DNA from: Gimesia aquarii
GTDB taxonomy: Bacteria > Planctomycetota > Planctomycetia > Planctomycetales > Planctomycetaceae
Direction: 5' to 3'
DNA length: 64,000 bases
Assembly: GCF_007748195.1 (NCBI RefSeq)
Contig: NZ_CP037920.1
Coordinates: 4,105,800-4,169,799 of the forward strand
Positions 46,901 through 55,372 of the stretch are shown in pieces. The notes beneath the pieces were generated by a model. That model saw only the letters and a program-made list of their open reading frames with translations. It made no database searches and was not told the DNA's origin. Both the position numbers and the translations under genes were made by a program. Position 1 is the first letter of the stretch, and every line of letters starts with the position of its first letter.

Positions 46901-49069
46901 TTTTCGGGCTGCGGCTGCGGTGGCTTTGGTGTAGGCCTCAAGTTGTATGTTATGCGCCTTACCGTCAGGCACATTTTTGTTTCCGGTGTCTTCATGGGCA
47001 ATGGGACTGAATAACACAATCCGCGGAAACGATTTCCCATTTGCTTTTGAACCACGGGTCTTTTTGACAAAATCGATGAGTTTTCTTTGATACTCGCCAG
47101 CTTTTTTCACACCTTCAAATGATTCGTTGTAGCCGAAGAATGCGAAGACGACGTCCGCCTTCACATGTCGTAGATATTCGGTAATCGTAGCGGCACCTTT
47201 GCTGCGCGGGAACGAATCCACACGATCGCCACTCGCGCTCATGTTACGAAAACGTACCTGTTTACCTTGCAGTTCATTCTGCAACAGCGTTTCCAGCCAT
47301 CCGTCATGCTGCATCCGATCAGGTAGTCCATTGCCGACAATGGCAACGACGTCACCTTTCTGAAAGGCAAAGGGAATCGGATCACGGTAGTTTGCCGGCA
47401 CGTCAAAAAGTGTAGGGTCAGCGGCCTGACTGTATGACTTCGAACCGACTGACTTCGAAGTCGACTTATAAGGGACACCCGGTTTTCCATTGAAGGTTAG
47501 ATAATTCTTCTTTCCACTGTTCTTGACGTCAATCTCCATAGTAAATGGAGCGGCCACTTTCGTCAGCCGGAACACCGGTTTGCGATTCGCATCCAACAGC
47601 GTCAGCGTGAAATCTTCCAAGCGGCCTTCAAATCCACTACGGTTCCAGATACCCACCTTTTCCACGTCGACAGCCCGACCGAGATCAACTTCCCACCAAG
47701 GGTTCCTGGTCCCCGCATTGGCAGTATGAGTCTGTCCCCCTTTACCCCAATCAGAGCTTTTATTGCCATCCAACGCCTTGGCAGCGACTCCTGGTCCCAT
47801 TGTGCTTGACTGCGTCGCCTTGCCGTCCTTCGCAATATTTTTTCCACCGCTGATGACTTCGACTTCCGCCAGCGTTAGAATGCGTTTATTGCCCGGCAGT
47901 TCGATGCGAACAAATTGTGCCGGCTTACCAGTTACAAGTTTTGCCTTTGAATTTGATTTCTTTTTTGCCTTCGCAGCGTTCTTTTTTCGAGAGGATTTCT
48001 TTTTGGAGTCTGTTCTTTTGGTGTTGTGGTTGGCAGGAATCGGGCTCGTATAGCCGGCATACGCTTCCGGTTTGATCCCATGCGCGTAAGTCCCGAAGCC
48101 AAATGTATTCGGCTCAAACGGCCCGACAAAAGCAACGTTGGCGTCCGCCTTGATCGCGTCTTCCATTCCCAGCGCCCAGAAACAGGCGTTGACCAGCATT
48201 CGACGGTATCCCTCATTCAACAGATCTTCAGGTGTCCCATACAATGTTGTAAATACGCGTCCCTTCTTACCCGATTTTGAGGTATATGTTCGCGTCCACT
48301 CCGAAGGCATCGGCGGCTTTGTCTTGTCGGCAGGAGAATCCGGCTTCATACCGTTCAAAGGCTGGGCCATGGTTAATACTTCACCATCGGTAGGCTTGCC
48401 GACATAACCGCCCGCCTGCACCCAGATGTCTTTCACACCACGCAAAATCGGATGTGTCTGCTTGCCGTCAATGATTGTGATGCGCGTGCTCTGCTTATGG
48501 TTGGTTCCATAGTGCCCCACCCAGGTCTGTCCCAGCACCTGGTGTCCAAAACCCTTCTCGTAGTCCTTGTCTTTACTGTTATAGGAATATTCTGAAAAAG
48601 GAGCACTAGCGGGCATATTGAACGCGTGCGTCGCGGTCCGCATGCCAACCACCGGACCACCGCGTTTGAGGTAATCATCGAAATGCTGCATCTGTTCTTT
48701 GGGTAGATTCTGAAACCGCAGAAACACAACCGCAAGGTCCGCCGTCTTGAGCGCTTCCATGCCAGGAATATTGGAGTTGCCTGCTACGATTTCGCCTGTT
48801 TTCGGATCTATGTTAAACAGCACGGTACACTTGAAACCGTGATGCTTCGCCAAAATTCGCGCGAGTGCGGGCAGCGATTCCTCAGAGCGGTATTCATGAT
48901 CGCCTGCGAGGAAAACAATGTGCTTTCCTTTCCCGACTCCCTCAGTCCCTTCAAAAACCAGTGGTGCTGCGCTGGCGAAGTTGGCAATAAAGAGTGATAA
49001 GCACAGAGAAGCGGTCCAACAGGCGGATTTCATTGAAGAGTCTGCAATGAGGCTGAGATATTGTTTCAT
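43949..49069 (-). CDS. Planctomycete mega-fusion: ThuA, discoidin-like, SGNH-like, membrane-bound-dehydrogenase propeller, cupredoxin and c-heme domains
   Basis: 1706 residues, exported (signal ending 'FASAAP'). In order: ThuA domain (about 45-310; 'GKHIVFLAGDHEYRSEES'); Lys-rich linker; F5/8-type discoidin-like domain (about 380-520; 'ATQSSTMGPG', 'NPWWEVDLGR'); SGNH-like domain (about 575-760) in which block I reads Val-Gly-Asn-Gly instead of Gly-Asp-Ser and the last block is Asn-Gly-Val-His; a propeller of the membrane-bound-dehydrogenase type (about 890-1250; 'NPVQMQFDTKGRLWAAVWP'); a HEAT-like helical part; a cupredoxin (about 1395-1515) with type-1 copper residues 'MPHNI', Cys1498, His1503 and a Met; and a PVC-type cytochrome domain with Cys1564-x-x-Cys1567-His1568. 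It ends 'AAFHHHH'. Likely oxidises a carbohydrate-like substrate and passes electrons to copper and heme. It lies downstream of a DUF1501 gene. Confidence 0.9.
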   Translation of the reverse strand: MKQYLSLIADSSMKSACWTASLCLSLFIANFASAAPLVFEGTEGVGKGKHIVFLAGDHEYRSEESLPALARILAKHHGFKCTVLFNIDPKTGEIVAGNSNIPGMEALKTADLAVVFLRFQNLPKEQMQHFDDYLKRGGPVVGMRTATHAFNMPASAPFSEYSYNSKDKDYEKGFGHQVLGQTWVGHYGTNHKQSTRITIIDGKQTHPILRGVKDIWVQAGGYVGKPTDGEVLTMAQPLNGMKPDSPADKTKPPMPSEWTRTYTSKSGKKGRVFTTLYGTPEDLLNEGYRRMLVNACFWALGMEDAIKADANVAFVGPFEPNTFGFGTYAHGIKPEAYAGYTSPIPANHNTKRTDSKKKSSRKKNAAKAKKKSNSKAKLVTGKPAQFVRIELPGNKRILTLAEVEVISGGKNIAKDGKATQSSTMGPGVAAKALDGNKSSDWGKGGQTHTANAGTRNPWWEVDLGRAVDVEKVGIWNRSGFEGRLEDFTLTLLDANRKPVFRLTKVAAPFTMEIDVKNSGKKNYLTFNGKPGVPYKSTSKSVGSKSYSQAADPTLFDVPANYRDPIPFAFQKGDVVAIVGNGLPDRMQHDGWLETLLQNELQGKQVRFRNMSASGDRVDSFPRSKGAATITEYLRHVKADVVFAFFGYNESFEGVKKAGEYQRKLIDFVKKTRGSKANGKSFPRIVLFSPIAHEDTGNKNVPDGKAHNIQLEAYTKATAAAARKAGVAYVDLFHPSLQMYKESSTPLTINGVHLTEEGNKQLAEVISSALSGHQVTASHTMEPLRSAILDKNYKWNNRYRARDGNDVWGGRSILKFTNDQTNAEVLQHELSMLDVMTMNRDARVWAVAKGQEFKVDDSNVPQPVKVISNVGGGSKSSSAIKEGNLNYISGEEGIKHMAVADGFEVSLFANEKQFPELVNPVQMQFDTKGRLWAAVWPTYPKWEPLKEMDDALLIVHDDNNDGKADRVTEFARIQNPLGFEFWNGGVLVASAPELVFLKDTDGDDVADVRTVMLQGLDSSDTHHAANNLIYGPDGAIYWQSGVFMVHNHEHPWGPSLQAAESAMYRFDPRRFTISMHAVNSPNPHGISFDYWGYHYATDGTGGRAYQVRPEKSGFKMHELLKKEVRPVTASEVVSSAHFPESMQGDFLICNVIGFLGIKHYDLVRNAKEGTVWGEPAGDDLTVMRLNADGSKTADKSKGLMMSGDKNFRPADAIFAPDGSLYFCDWHNVIIGHMQHNVRDPNRDHKHGRIYRMTAKGRPLQKPVAIDGEPIAALLDNLKSPIDGIRHRTRVELSERDSDAVLAATKEWIKQFDPNKKEDAHHLLEALWLHQQHNDRNLELLGLLLKSPEPHARIAANTVKHLWFNVESTMRGGVIAESEEAATQKSGILSDTPELTTIRIGTVRERMRYDVPKLTVKPGKKVKLTFANPDYMPHNIMLVNPGKADEVGLKAIALGASGFSVGFVPESKEILWASKLVDHGQEEVIEFVAPTKEGAYPYICSFPGHHMMMRGTMYVTNNLKEFLAKNPEQVTKITPWKMADLETDLKRVGQHRNFSRGKELFTKLACAQCHKLNKDSVILGKNLSIGPNLDEVVKKHKHNAKAILGEILEPSRKIEEKYRTVLLLLEDGRSLNGNVVSEDESSLTLVTGPPQVKEQKVPKSSIEFQRSSPVSIMPAALLNTLDKEQILDLLAYVLSGGNAKDAAFHHHH

Positions 49070-49284
49070 TGTTCGAGCATAATCCGTAAAAAAGAGCGAG
49101 GTGTATCGGAGTGTAAGTTGTGTAGATACTACCAGTTTAGTTACGCACCAGGGCAGAAGCTAGGGTTTCGCTTCCGATCCGCCAAAAAAAGAAGGGCATT
49201 CAGAAAAGCAGAGCAGAAGGAAAGCGATTTAGAACGGAAACAGTTCTAGTCTCAGAAACCGAACCAGTGGGATGACATCACGTT

Positions 49285-50607
49285 TCAGATCAATTCGGTA
49301 ATCAAATCCCGGCGTTCCAGAATATACCGGGGCCTGCCGCTATGATCCGGGAACGTTGTGGCTGGGTCGATGCCCAGATGGCGATACAGCATCGCCAGCA
49401 CATTTTCAGGACGATAGGGGGCGTCCGCCGGTGTGCCACCTTTATCATCGGAAGCGCCAATCACCTGACCGGTTTTGATTCCGCCCCCCGCCAGGGCAAC
49501 GCTCATTACGCGTCCCCAATGGTCGCGACCGGCATTCTTATTGAATTTCGGAGTCCGGCCAAATTCGCCCATAGCAACCACCATCACTTTTTTGTCGAGA
49601 CCACGTTCATGCAGGTCTTCCACGAGTGCTGCAAACGCACGGTCATAAGGGACGCCCTTTTCCCGCATGCGTTTGACCAGATCGCGATGATCGTCCCAAC
49701 TGGGGCCGGTCACGCGCACGGAAGCCACCGTCACACCATGCTCTACCAAACGGCGTGCGAGCAAAATATTCTGGCCAAAAGCGGTCCTGCCATAGCGGTC
49801 GCGTGTGTTCTGATCTTCCTGAGACAGATCGAAAGCTTTGCGGGCTGCATCACCTGCCACCATCTCGAAGGCTTCTTTTGTGTATTGATCAATGGCATCG
49901 CCGACGCCTTTGTTATCAATAATTTCGCGAGTGGCGTCGAAGCCCTTAAGCAATGACTGGCGATCCCGCATGCGCTCTGCGGTCAGACCGCGTAACAGAG
50001 TCAGGTTGGGGACCTCGAAGTTATTGGCATCCGCATCACGGGCCGTGATGAAGGGATTAAACCCCTTACCCAACCAGGCGGCGCGACCAAAACGCATATC
50101 GCGTGGCAAAGAGACATACGCCGGAATTCCCTCTGCATTACTGCCACGGACTCGGGAGGTAATACAACCGAGACTCGGCATCTCGTTATCATTGTTTTGC
50201 CGATCGCGCAGATAATAACCGGTTTGGGTCAAATGGCTGCTCGTGCGATGACTGCCGGAGTTGTGATGAATCGAACGGATAATCGCCATTTTATCGAGTA
50301 CCCGCGCTTGCGCTTCCATGAACTCGCTGAACTGCACACCAGGAACCACTGTGTTGATGGGACTGAGCGGCCCCCGATAATCAGAAGGCGCGTTCGGCTT
50401 GGGATCATAGGTTTCATGCTGCGTCGGCCCACCCGCCAGTTCCAGAAAGATGATCGCCGTATCCTGCTTTGAATGTCCCCGTTCCACAGCATGTGCCTTG
50501 AGACGAAGAATGTCGGGAAGAGAAAGGCCCATCAAGCCGGTCAAACCCGCTTTCACAACAGACCGTCGTGAGATGCCATCGCAAAATTCGGTAGTGCGTC
50601 GAGACAT
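49285..50607 (-). CDS. DUF1501 family protein, Tat-exported
   Basis: 440 residues from the ATG at 50607, which has an AAAGGAG site; the frame's earlier ATG (50661) does not. Tat signal 'GISRRSVVKAGLTGLMGLSL'. DUF1501 hallmarks: 'IFLELAGGPTQHETYDPK', 'LLARRLVEHGVTVAS', 'MVVAMGEFGRTPKFNKNAGRDHWG'. Same family and same layout as 39991-41391. It lies upstream of the mega-fusion gene on the same strand (215-base gap), so the two may be functionally linked, as DUF1501 proteins often are with cytochrome-bearing dehydrogenases. Confidence 0.94.
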   Translation of the reverse strand: MSRRTTEFCDGISRRSVVKAGLTGLMGLSLPDILRLKAHAVERGHSKQDTAIIFLELAGGPTQHETYDPKPNAPSDYRGPLSPINTVVPGVQFSEFMEAQARVLDKMAIIRSIHHNSGSHRTSSHLTQTGYYLRDRQNNDNEMPSLGCITSRVRGSNAEGIPAYVSLPRDMRFGRAAWLGKGFNPFITARDADANNFEVPNLTLLRGLTAERMRDRQSLLKGFDATREIIDNKGVGDAIDQYTKEAFEMVAGDAARKAFDLSQEDQNTRDRYGRTAFGQNILLARRLVEHGVTVASVRVTGPSWDDHRDLVKRMREKGVPYDRAFAALVEDLHERGLDKKVMVVAMGEFGRTPKFNKNAGRDHWGRVMSVALAGGGIKTGQVIGASDDKGGTPADAPYRPENVLAMLYRHLGIDPATTFPDHSGRPRYILERRDLITELI

Positions 50608-50814
50608 TCCTGCTCCTTTCCCTGGTGAGAGCGGCGGGATTGATGCGGGGTCAGCAATCATTGCCTAAAGGTGGGACCATTACATATCTACGTTTATCAA
50701 TATAACTAAATCGGCACCACACATCAACACTTGTTAATATATCTAGGCAAAATTCCCAAGATTTTGCATCTAGATGTACCATGAAACATAATGCCCCCAA
50801 AAGTCACAGACCTC

Positions 50815-50940
50815 GTAGGTGTCGACCCGCCTCACGACATCCCCACCGATTCACATCCACATCGGCAACACGCAAAACCATCCGCATGCCTCAACGCAAA
50901 CACGTCAACCCCGCGGGCTGACACATGGATCAGCCTCTAC
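50815..50940. repeat. Palindromic repeat unit 1
   Basis: A unit of about 126 bases starting GTAGGTGTCGACCCGC and ending GCGGGCTGACAC...CAGCCTCTAC, so its two ends are roughly inverted copies of each other. The interior ('CATCCCCACCGATTCACATCCACATCGGCA' region) matches unit 2. The first end is shortened compared with unit 2. Confidence 0.75.
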
Positions 50941-50975
50941 ATTGATCACCGATCACCAATGCGTTAGAAATATTC

Positions 50976-51113
50976 GTAGGGGTCGACCCATGTGTCGACC
51001 CGCCGCGCGACATCCCCACTGATTCACACCCACATCGGCACCACGTAATACCATCAGCATGCATCAATACAGACACATCAACCCCGCGGGCTGACACGTG
51101 GGTCAGCCCCTAC
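50976..51113. repeat. Palindromic repeat unit 2
   Basis: 138 bases, the fuller copy. The left end (GTAGGGGTCGACCCATGTGT...) and the inverted right end (GTAGGGGCTGACCCACGTGT...) match over about 28 bases with few differences, the layout of a REP/BIME-like or miniature inverted-repeat element. Between the ends is the same interior as unit 1. No transposase is seen nearby. Confidence 0.75.
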
Positions 51114-51622
51114 GATATTTTTTATCCGGATACTTAGGTCCTCCTCTGTTTTTGCAGTTCCCGATGTTCATCGGAGGGTGGTTCGTTGCGGTCGTGTATA
51201 ATGTGAGGGAACGTTTTCTTTAAAGGGATCTTCCCTGGTTGAAAGATCTAGTCCCACTGGAGCGTGTGGTTTAAGTGCTGGGCCAGCGTTGTTTTTCGAA
51301 TTTAAAATGAGAGCTGTGATTATGGTTTGTTGGATTTTGGTTGACTCGGTATTTCTCTTAATTGCAACACGATCGCTTCAAGCAGATTTGCGCAGTTTTG
51401 TCTCGGATATGGTAAAACGACATGTTAAAAAGCTCTATTTTTTGTTGAAAATGATCCGAAACGGGTTCTTCCATACTGCACATCCTGAAGTGGTTTTGGT
51501 GGCGGTCTCTGAAATTTGTCTCTTTCCAGGGGTTTTTATGGTGCTGAGAATTTCAGGGGAGCAAAACTTCATCGGCGAAATTTCACTGCCTCGCGCGCGC
51601 GACGCAGAAATTAAGAGTTTCG

Positions 51623-51640
51623 AAAACGGGAGCCCCCCGT
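51623..51640 (-). terminator. Intrinsic terminator after tRNA-Arg
   Basis: Read leftward: ACGGG-GGGCT-CCCGT followed by TTTT, a compact 5-bp GC-rich stem with a U-tract, about 78 bases past the tRNA 3' end. Typical of an intrinsic terminator. Confidence 0.55.
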
Positions 51641-51717
51641 CAAGACGAAGATCGACACTTTTTTTGAGGGGAGGAGGGCAGATGAGCCCTGTGATCACTT
51701 GCGGATCACTGAAGAAA

Positions 51718-51791
<74 letters not shown>

Positions 51792-51985
51792 AAAAGTAAT
51801 AGCTTGACACTCATGCGGTCAGGTCAGTTCACTCTGGAACCCGCCTTGACCGGAAAGGGATTTTAACTTGAAAGTGTTTTCATTCTCAAGACTTATGACT
51901 CAGAATGCTTGATCTGATTTCAAAAAAAATCGCATCTTGTAGAGAGAGATTACCAATTGATGAAGATCCACGACTTCAAATGAAT

Positions 51986-54900
51986 CTATTTTGCAGGATT
52001 GACTTGATTTTCAGGTGTCACTGCCGTCTGAGCATCGCGAAGTTGTTTGACATCGATGGGATCGTCGGTCGTCCATTGGCTCACTTCCGGCATATGCACC
52101 ATGCCAAAGGAAGTCTGCAGAGGATAATTACAAATGCAGCCGGTTGAAAAGCAGGGGATGCTTAACAGACCGTTCGCGGCCACAAGGCTGTTGCTGCAAC
52201 CTGAGCGTAGATTACGGAGACTGAATTCTTTCTTCTGATCCATATCGACATAGGCGGCACAATTGTTTCTCAAAAATAACAGGTTTTGATTTCCGACCGT
52301 GTAATTACAGCCGCTACGTTTGAAGAGCGGTTTTTTCGAAATCTGCTTGCCTGTGAACAGATCGTACTTGACGCCTGCCTGATTAATAAAAGAATCGTCA
52401 TACAGCAGTAACGGTTGCAAGCCGATTGGTTTTTCCCAGACTTTTTTACCAGTCGTGGCATTCAGGGCTTGCATCTCTTTTAATTTTCCCGTGTAGAGCA
52501 ATTGAGATTTTTCAGAAAAGGCAGACCAATCATCATAAGGACGAATCGCCAATGGGCCGCGGCCTGTCATGACCCGATGACCATATTCACGTTTGAATTT
52601 CCACTTGAGAGTTCCGTGCTTTGGATCGAGGGCCAACACTTCCGATGTGAACGTCTCGGGGGCGGTGCCGCGACGTTTCATTTGATCGGCTTTTAGGGGG
52701 GAGATGGAATCGGTACAGAACACCAAATCATTACCAAGGACCAGAGAATGAATGTTAAATCGTTCTTTCGCCACAATCGACCAGAGCTGTTTTCCCGATT
52801 TTCGGTCAAAGGCAACAATCGTTTTGGCATCCCACAATCCGGTTTCAATCGCAGGATGACTGTGCCCTTTGGGAAGATCGAATCCAATGGCAACCAGAAT
52901 CAGAGGATCGTCTACACGTACATCGACCACACCCGGCACTCCTGTCAATTTCGGATCGAGCTTGCAGGGAAGTGTTTTGATGATCGAACCATCTTCGGGA
53001 TTGAGGATGACACATTCAGAATTCCTGCCGACAATGATTGCATGAGGCAGCGTTGCAAAACGAACAACTGTTGTTCCGGTATCAAAGTTCCACAACAGTC
53101 GACCGGTGTAAGCGTCGATCGCTGTCAGGCGTTTGGCACGATCGTCGAAGGCGACCAGCCGGCCGCCACCAACTTGTGGTTTGACGCCTCGACCATAGTC
53201 TTTGAACTTATGGAACCCATAACCGGGTCCATCTCCATACCATAAAATTCCCAGGGGGGCTTTGACGAGTTGATCGCGAGAGAAATAAGACCGAGCGGCA
53301 TCAGAACATTCGTGAGTCCAGTCAGACGAACCGGGCAGGGCTCCCTTGCGCTGCAGAACGACCAGATCGTTCTGTCGCTGAACTTTCCAATGTGCTTTGT
53401 CGAGACTGGATGTCATCTTTTCTATCAACGTCTGGTTGGCATCATTCACCTTCAGGCAGGCGACGCCCCCGTAAGGACGAACCGATTTGAGCTTCTGAGG
53501 CAGCGCGACTGCATTCTTCGCAGCAGGTGTCGGATCAATGACCAGATCGGCCAGATAGTGAGGCAATGGAAAGGTGTCGGGGTCGGCGTGAATGATCTGG
53601 ACTTCCCCGTTATAAACGCCGACGTCGTGGAACTTTTTCCGCAACCTCTTAACAAGCTCGATGTCGTCCTCGATCACAATGGTCCGAACACTGGCGACCT
53701 GCCGCAATGCATCTGGCAGCGATTCGGACTCTATACCACGTATTACAATATAACCCGCTATTAGAGGACCCTCAGAACCCACTTTGATAGAACTTGCATC
53801 TAGATATTCAAAAGCAAGCTGGATATCTTCAGCTGAAATTCTCGGTAATGGTACATGCGCCTGCTTCAGCCACTTGTGTTTCTGTGGCTCGGTCTGAAAG
53901 CAGTGCAGATATCCGTTGAGACAGGAAACAATCAAACGTTGATTGGCAACGATCAGCGAACCAACGGGCTGAGTCAGTTTGTGTTGCCAGATGACTTTGG
54001 CCGACTTTTGATCTTTGGCTATTTTTGCTGCAAATAAGGTTTTACCAACATGAGCGTACAATGTGTTTCCGGCTTTAATGATCGAATGGGTCTCATCTTT
54101 CCCCAAACCGGTATCCAGTTTCCAAAGCAAAGGGGCTTCCCACTTGGCTGGTTTGACGGTCTGCGCGCCATGTTTTTTCTCATACAAACTTTTCGTAGCT
54201 TGAGACAAATCGTACGCGTAGACCACTCCCTTATCGACACCGTAACAAATCCCTTGATCATACACAGAGCGAAAGCTGCAGCCAGGCATACTCTTATAGG
54301 CATCAAAGGGACCCTCAAACTGATCTCGTTTGAGCGTGCTCCAGGATTTTGGCGCATCCTTGCCGGCATCGACCCAGCGATTACCGACCTCGCGACCGTC
54401 TGCCAAGTTGACAACACCGGAATGACCGACCAGAAGATAATCTCCCGCGGCTATCACCCGAGAGTCACCATTGCGATAACCTTGCACAAAGTAGTGCATC
54501 TTGCCGGTCTCGGGATCAATCCGTGCCGGCATGGACCGACCATTGGGAACCACCAGCATCTGATTGGCAATCAGACAGTAACCTTGAGGCGAGAGACCTG
54601 CTTCGTGCAGATAATTATGATCGATGCGTACGTTTTTCAAGTATTGAATTCTCTGGTTAATCCATTTTCGTTTTCCCGTTTTGATATCAACGGCACTCAA
54701 ATACGTTCCCATGGAGGGCCAGATTCCGGCACCGAAGAAAACCACTCCCTCTTTCACTACAGGAGCTCCTCGAATGGGCCAATACGAAATTAATCGATCG
54801 TTACCCAGATGCCAGCGTTCCTGATGAGTATCGGGAGCGCCTTTGATTTTCCAACGTAATTTACCATCAGCAAGATTCAGACAATATAGAAAGCCATCAT

Positions 54901-55306
54901 CCGAACCAAATATTACATTTTGATCCGAAACAATGGGAGCAAATCGGGCCGGACCGTTCGTGTAAAACTTCCAGCGTTGATCGCCCGTTTTGGCATCATA
55001 CGAGGTGAGACTTCCTTCCAAAGGTGATCCCACCAGAATATGGTTACCAACTGCTACCGGTTCATAGGCGAAATCGAACTGCAGACGTTCTTCGTTTGGC
55101 CAGGCCACCTGATAAGCAGGCAACCTGCGCGACCAACCGGGGTATAATTTTTCTGGTAGTACTTCTGATGTGACACCGGTCCGCTCAATGTTGCCTCGCC
55201 ACATCGGCCAATCGGCGGCTTCTGTATTTCCACTACCACCGCTCAACACACATAGGAGCAGACAACAGTAAGTGATATAAATAAATGTTTTTCTTTGACA
55301 CAACAT
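51986..55306 (-). CDS. Exported PQQ-type beta-propeller protein with a degenerate internal Rossmann-like segment
   Basis: 1106 residues from the ATG at 55306; the frame opens earlier, but the first upstream start is TTG (55369) and gives a poor N-terminus. Signal peptide 'FIYITYCCLLLCVLSGGSG'. Propeller repeats start at 'AADWPMWRGNIERTGVTSE', matching 'ADWPTYRADANRSGYT' of the 1420-4482 paralogue, and resume after an internal segment at about 530-620. That segment ('VRTIVIEDDIELVKRLRKKF', 'VRPYGGVACLKV') aligns with the methyltransferase part of the paralogue ('RPYGGVICYG') but has lost the Gly-rich SAM motif. The C-terminus keeps the Cys-containing 'CSTGCICNYPLQTSFGMVH'. It probably binds a ligand or partner without catalysing methyl transfer. 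It follows the ceramidase-like gene by 66 bases. Confidence 0.86.
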   Translation of the reverse strand: MLCQRKTFIYITYCCLLLCVLSGGSGNTEAADWPMWRGNIERTGVTSEVLPEKLYPGWSRRLPAYQVAWPNEERLQFDFAYEPVAVGNHILVGSPLEGSLTSYDAKTGDQRWKFYTNGPARFAPIVSDQNVIFGSDDGFLYCLNLADGKLRWKIKGAPDTHQERWHLGNDRLISYWPIRGAPVVKEGVVFFGAGIWPSMGTYLSAVDIKTGKRKWINQRIQYLKNVRIDHNYLHEAGLSPQGYCLIANQMLVVPNGRSMPARIDPETGKMHYFVQGYRNGDSRVIAAGDYLLVGHSGVVNLADGREVGNRWVDAGKDAPKSWSTLKRDQFEGPFDAYKSMPGCSFRSVYDQGICYGVDKGVVYAYDLSQATKSLYEKKHGAQTVKPAKWEAPLLWKLDTGLGKDETHSIIKAGNTLYAHVGKTLFAAKIAKDQKSAKVIWQHKLTQPVGSLIVANQRLIVSCLNGYLHCFQTEPQKHKWLKQAHVPLPRISAEDIQLAFEYLDASSIKVGSEGPLIAGYIVIRGIESESLPDALRQVASVRTIVIEDDIELVKRLRKKFHDVGVYNGEVQIIHADPDTFPLPHYLADLVIDPTPAAKNAVALPQKLKSVRPYGGVACLKVNDANQTLIEKMTSSLDKAHWKVQRQNDLVVLQRKGALPGSSDWTHECSDAARSYFSRDQLVKAPLGILWYGDGPGYGFHKFKDYGRGVKPQVGGGRLVAFDDRAKRLTAIDAYTGRLLWNFDTGTTVVRFATLPHAIIVGRNSECVILNPEDGSIIKTLPCKLDPKLTGVPGVVDVRVDDPLILVAIGFDLPKGHSHPAIETGLWDAKTIVAFDRKSGKQLWSIVAKERFNIHSLVLGNDLVFCTDSISPLKADQMKRRGTAPETFTSEVLALDPKHGTLKWKFKREYGHRVMTGRGPLAIRPYDDWSAFSEKSQLLYTGKLKEMQALNATTGKKVWEKPIGLQPLLLYDDSFINQAGVKYDLFTGKQISKKPLFKRSGCNYTVGNQNLLFLRNNCAAYVDMDQKKEFSLRNLRSGCSNSLVAANGLLSIPCFSTGCICNYPLQTSFGMVHMPEVSQWTTDDPIDVKQLRDAQTAVTPENQVNPAK

Positions 55307-55372
55307 AATATACTTTCGCAAGCAAATCGCCTGTTTATTGAAACTTAACGTGGGGAGACCGCAGTTCAAAAC

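Larger units (their letters stand above)
50608..51717. other. Long noncoding region with palindromic repeats
   Basis: 1110 bases without a supported gene. It holds two tandem repeat units (listed), a CG-rich tract near 51590-51610 and the terminator of the tRNA. Open frames at 51289-51744 (plus) and 51435-51698 (minus) look spurious; the first one reads through the tRNA. Confidence 0.65.

Noticed and set aside
50608-50661. Upstream ATG for the second DUF1501 protein
   Set aside because: The AAAGGAG site lies directly before the ATG at 50607, which gives a normal Tat signal.
50815-51113. CRISPR array
   Set aside because: Only two long imperfect units with palindromic ends, no short regular spacers and no cas genes.
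51435-51698. 87-residue minus-strand open frame
   Set aside because: It spans the tRNA terminator and a low-complexity CG tract; no ribosome-binding site or family pattern.
55307-55369. TTG start for the second PQQ-propeller protein
   Set aside because: No ribosome-binding site and the extra residues precede a clean signal peptide starting at the ATG at 55306.
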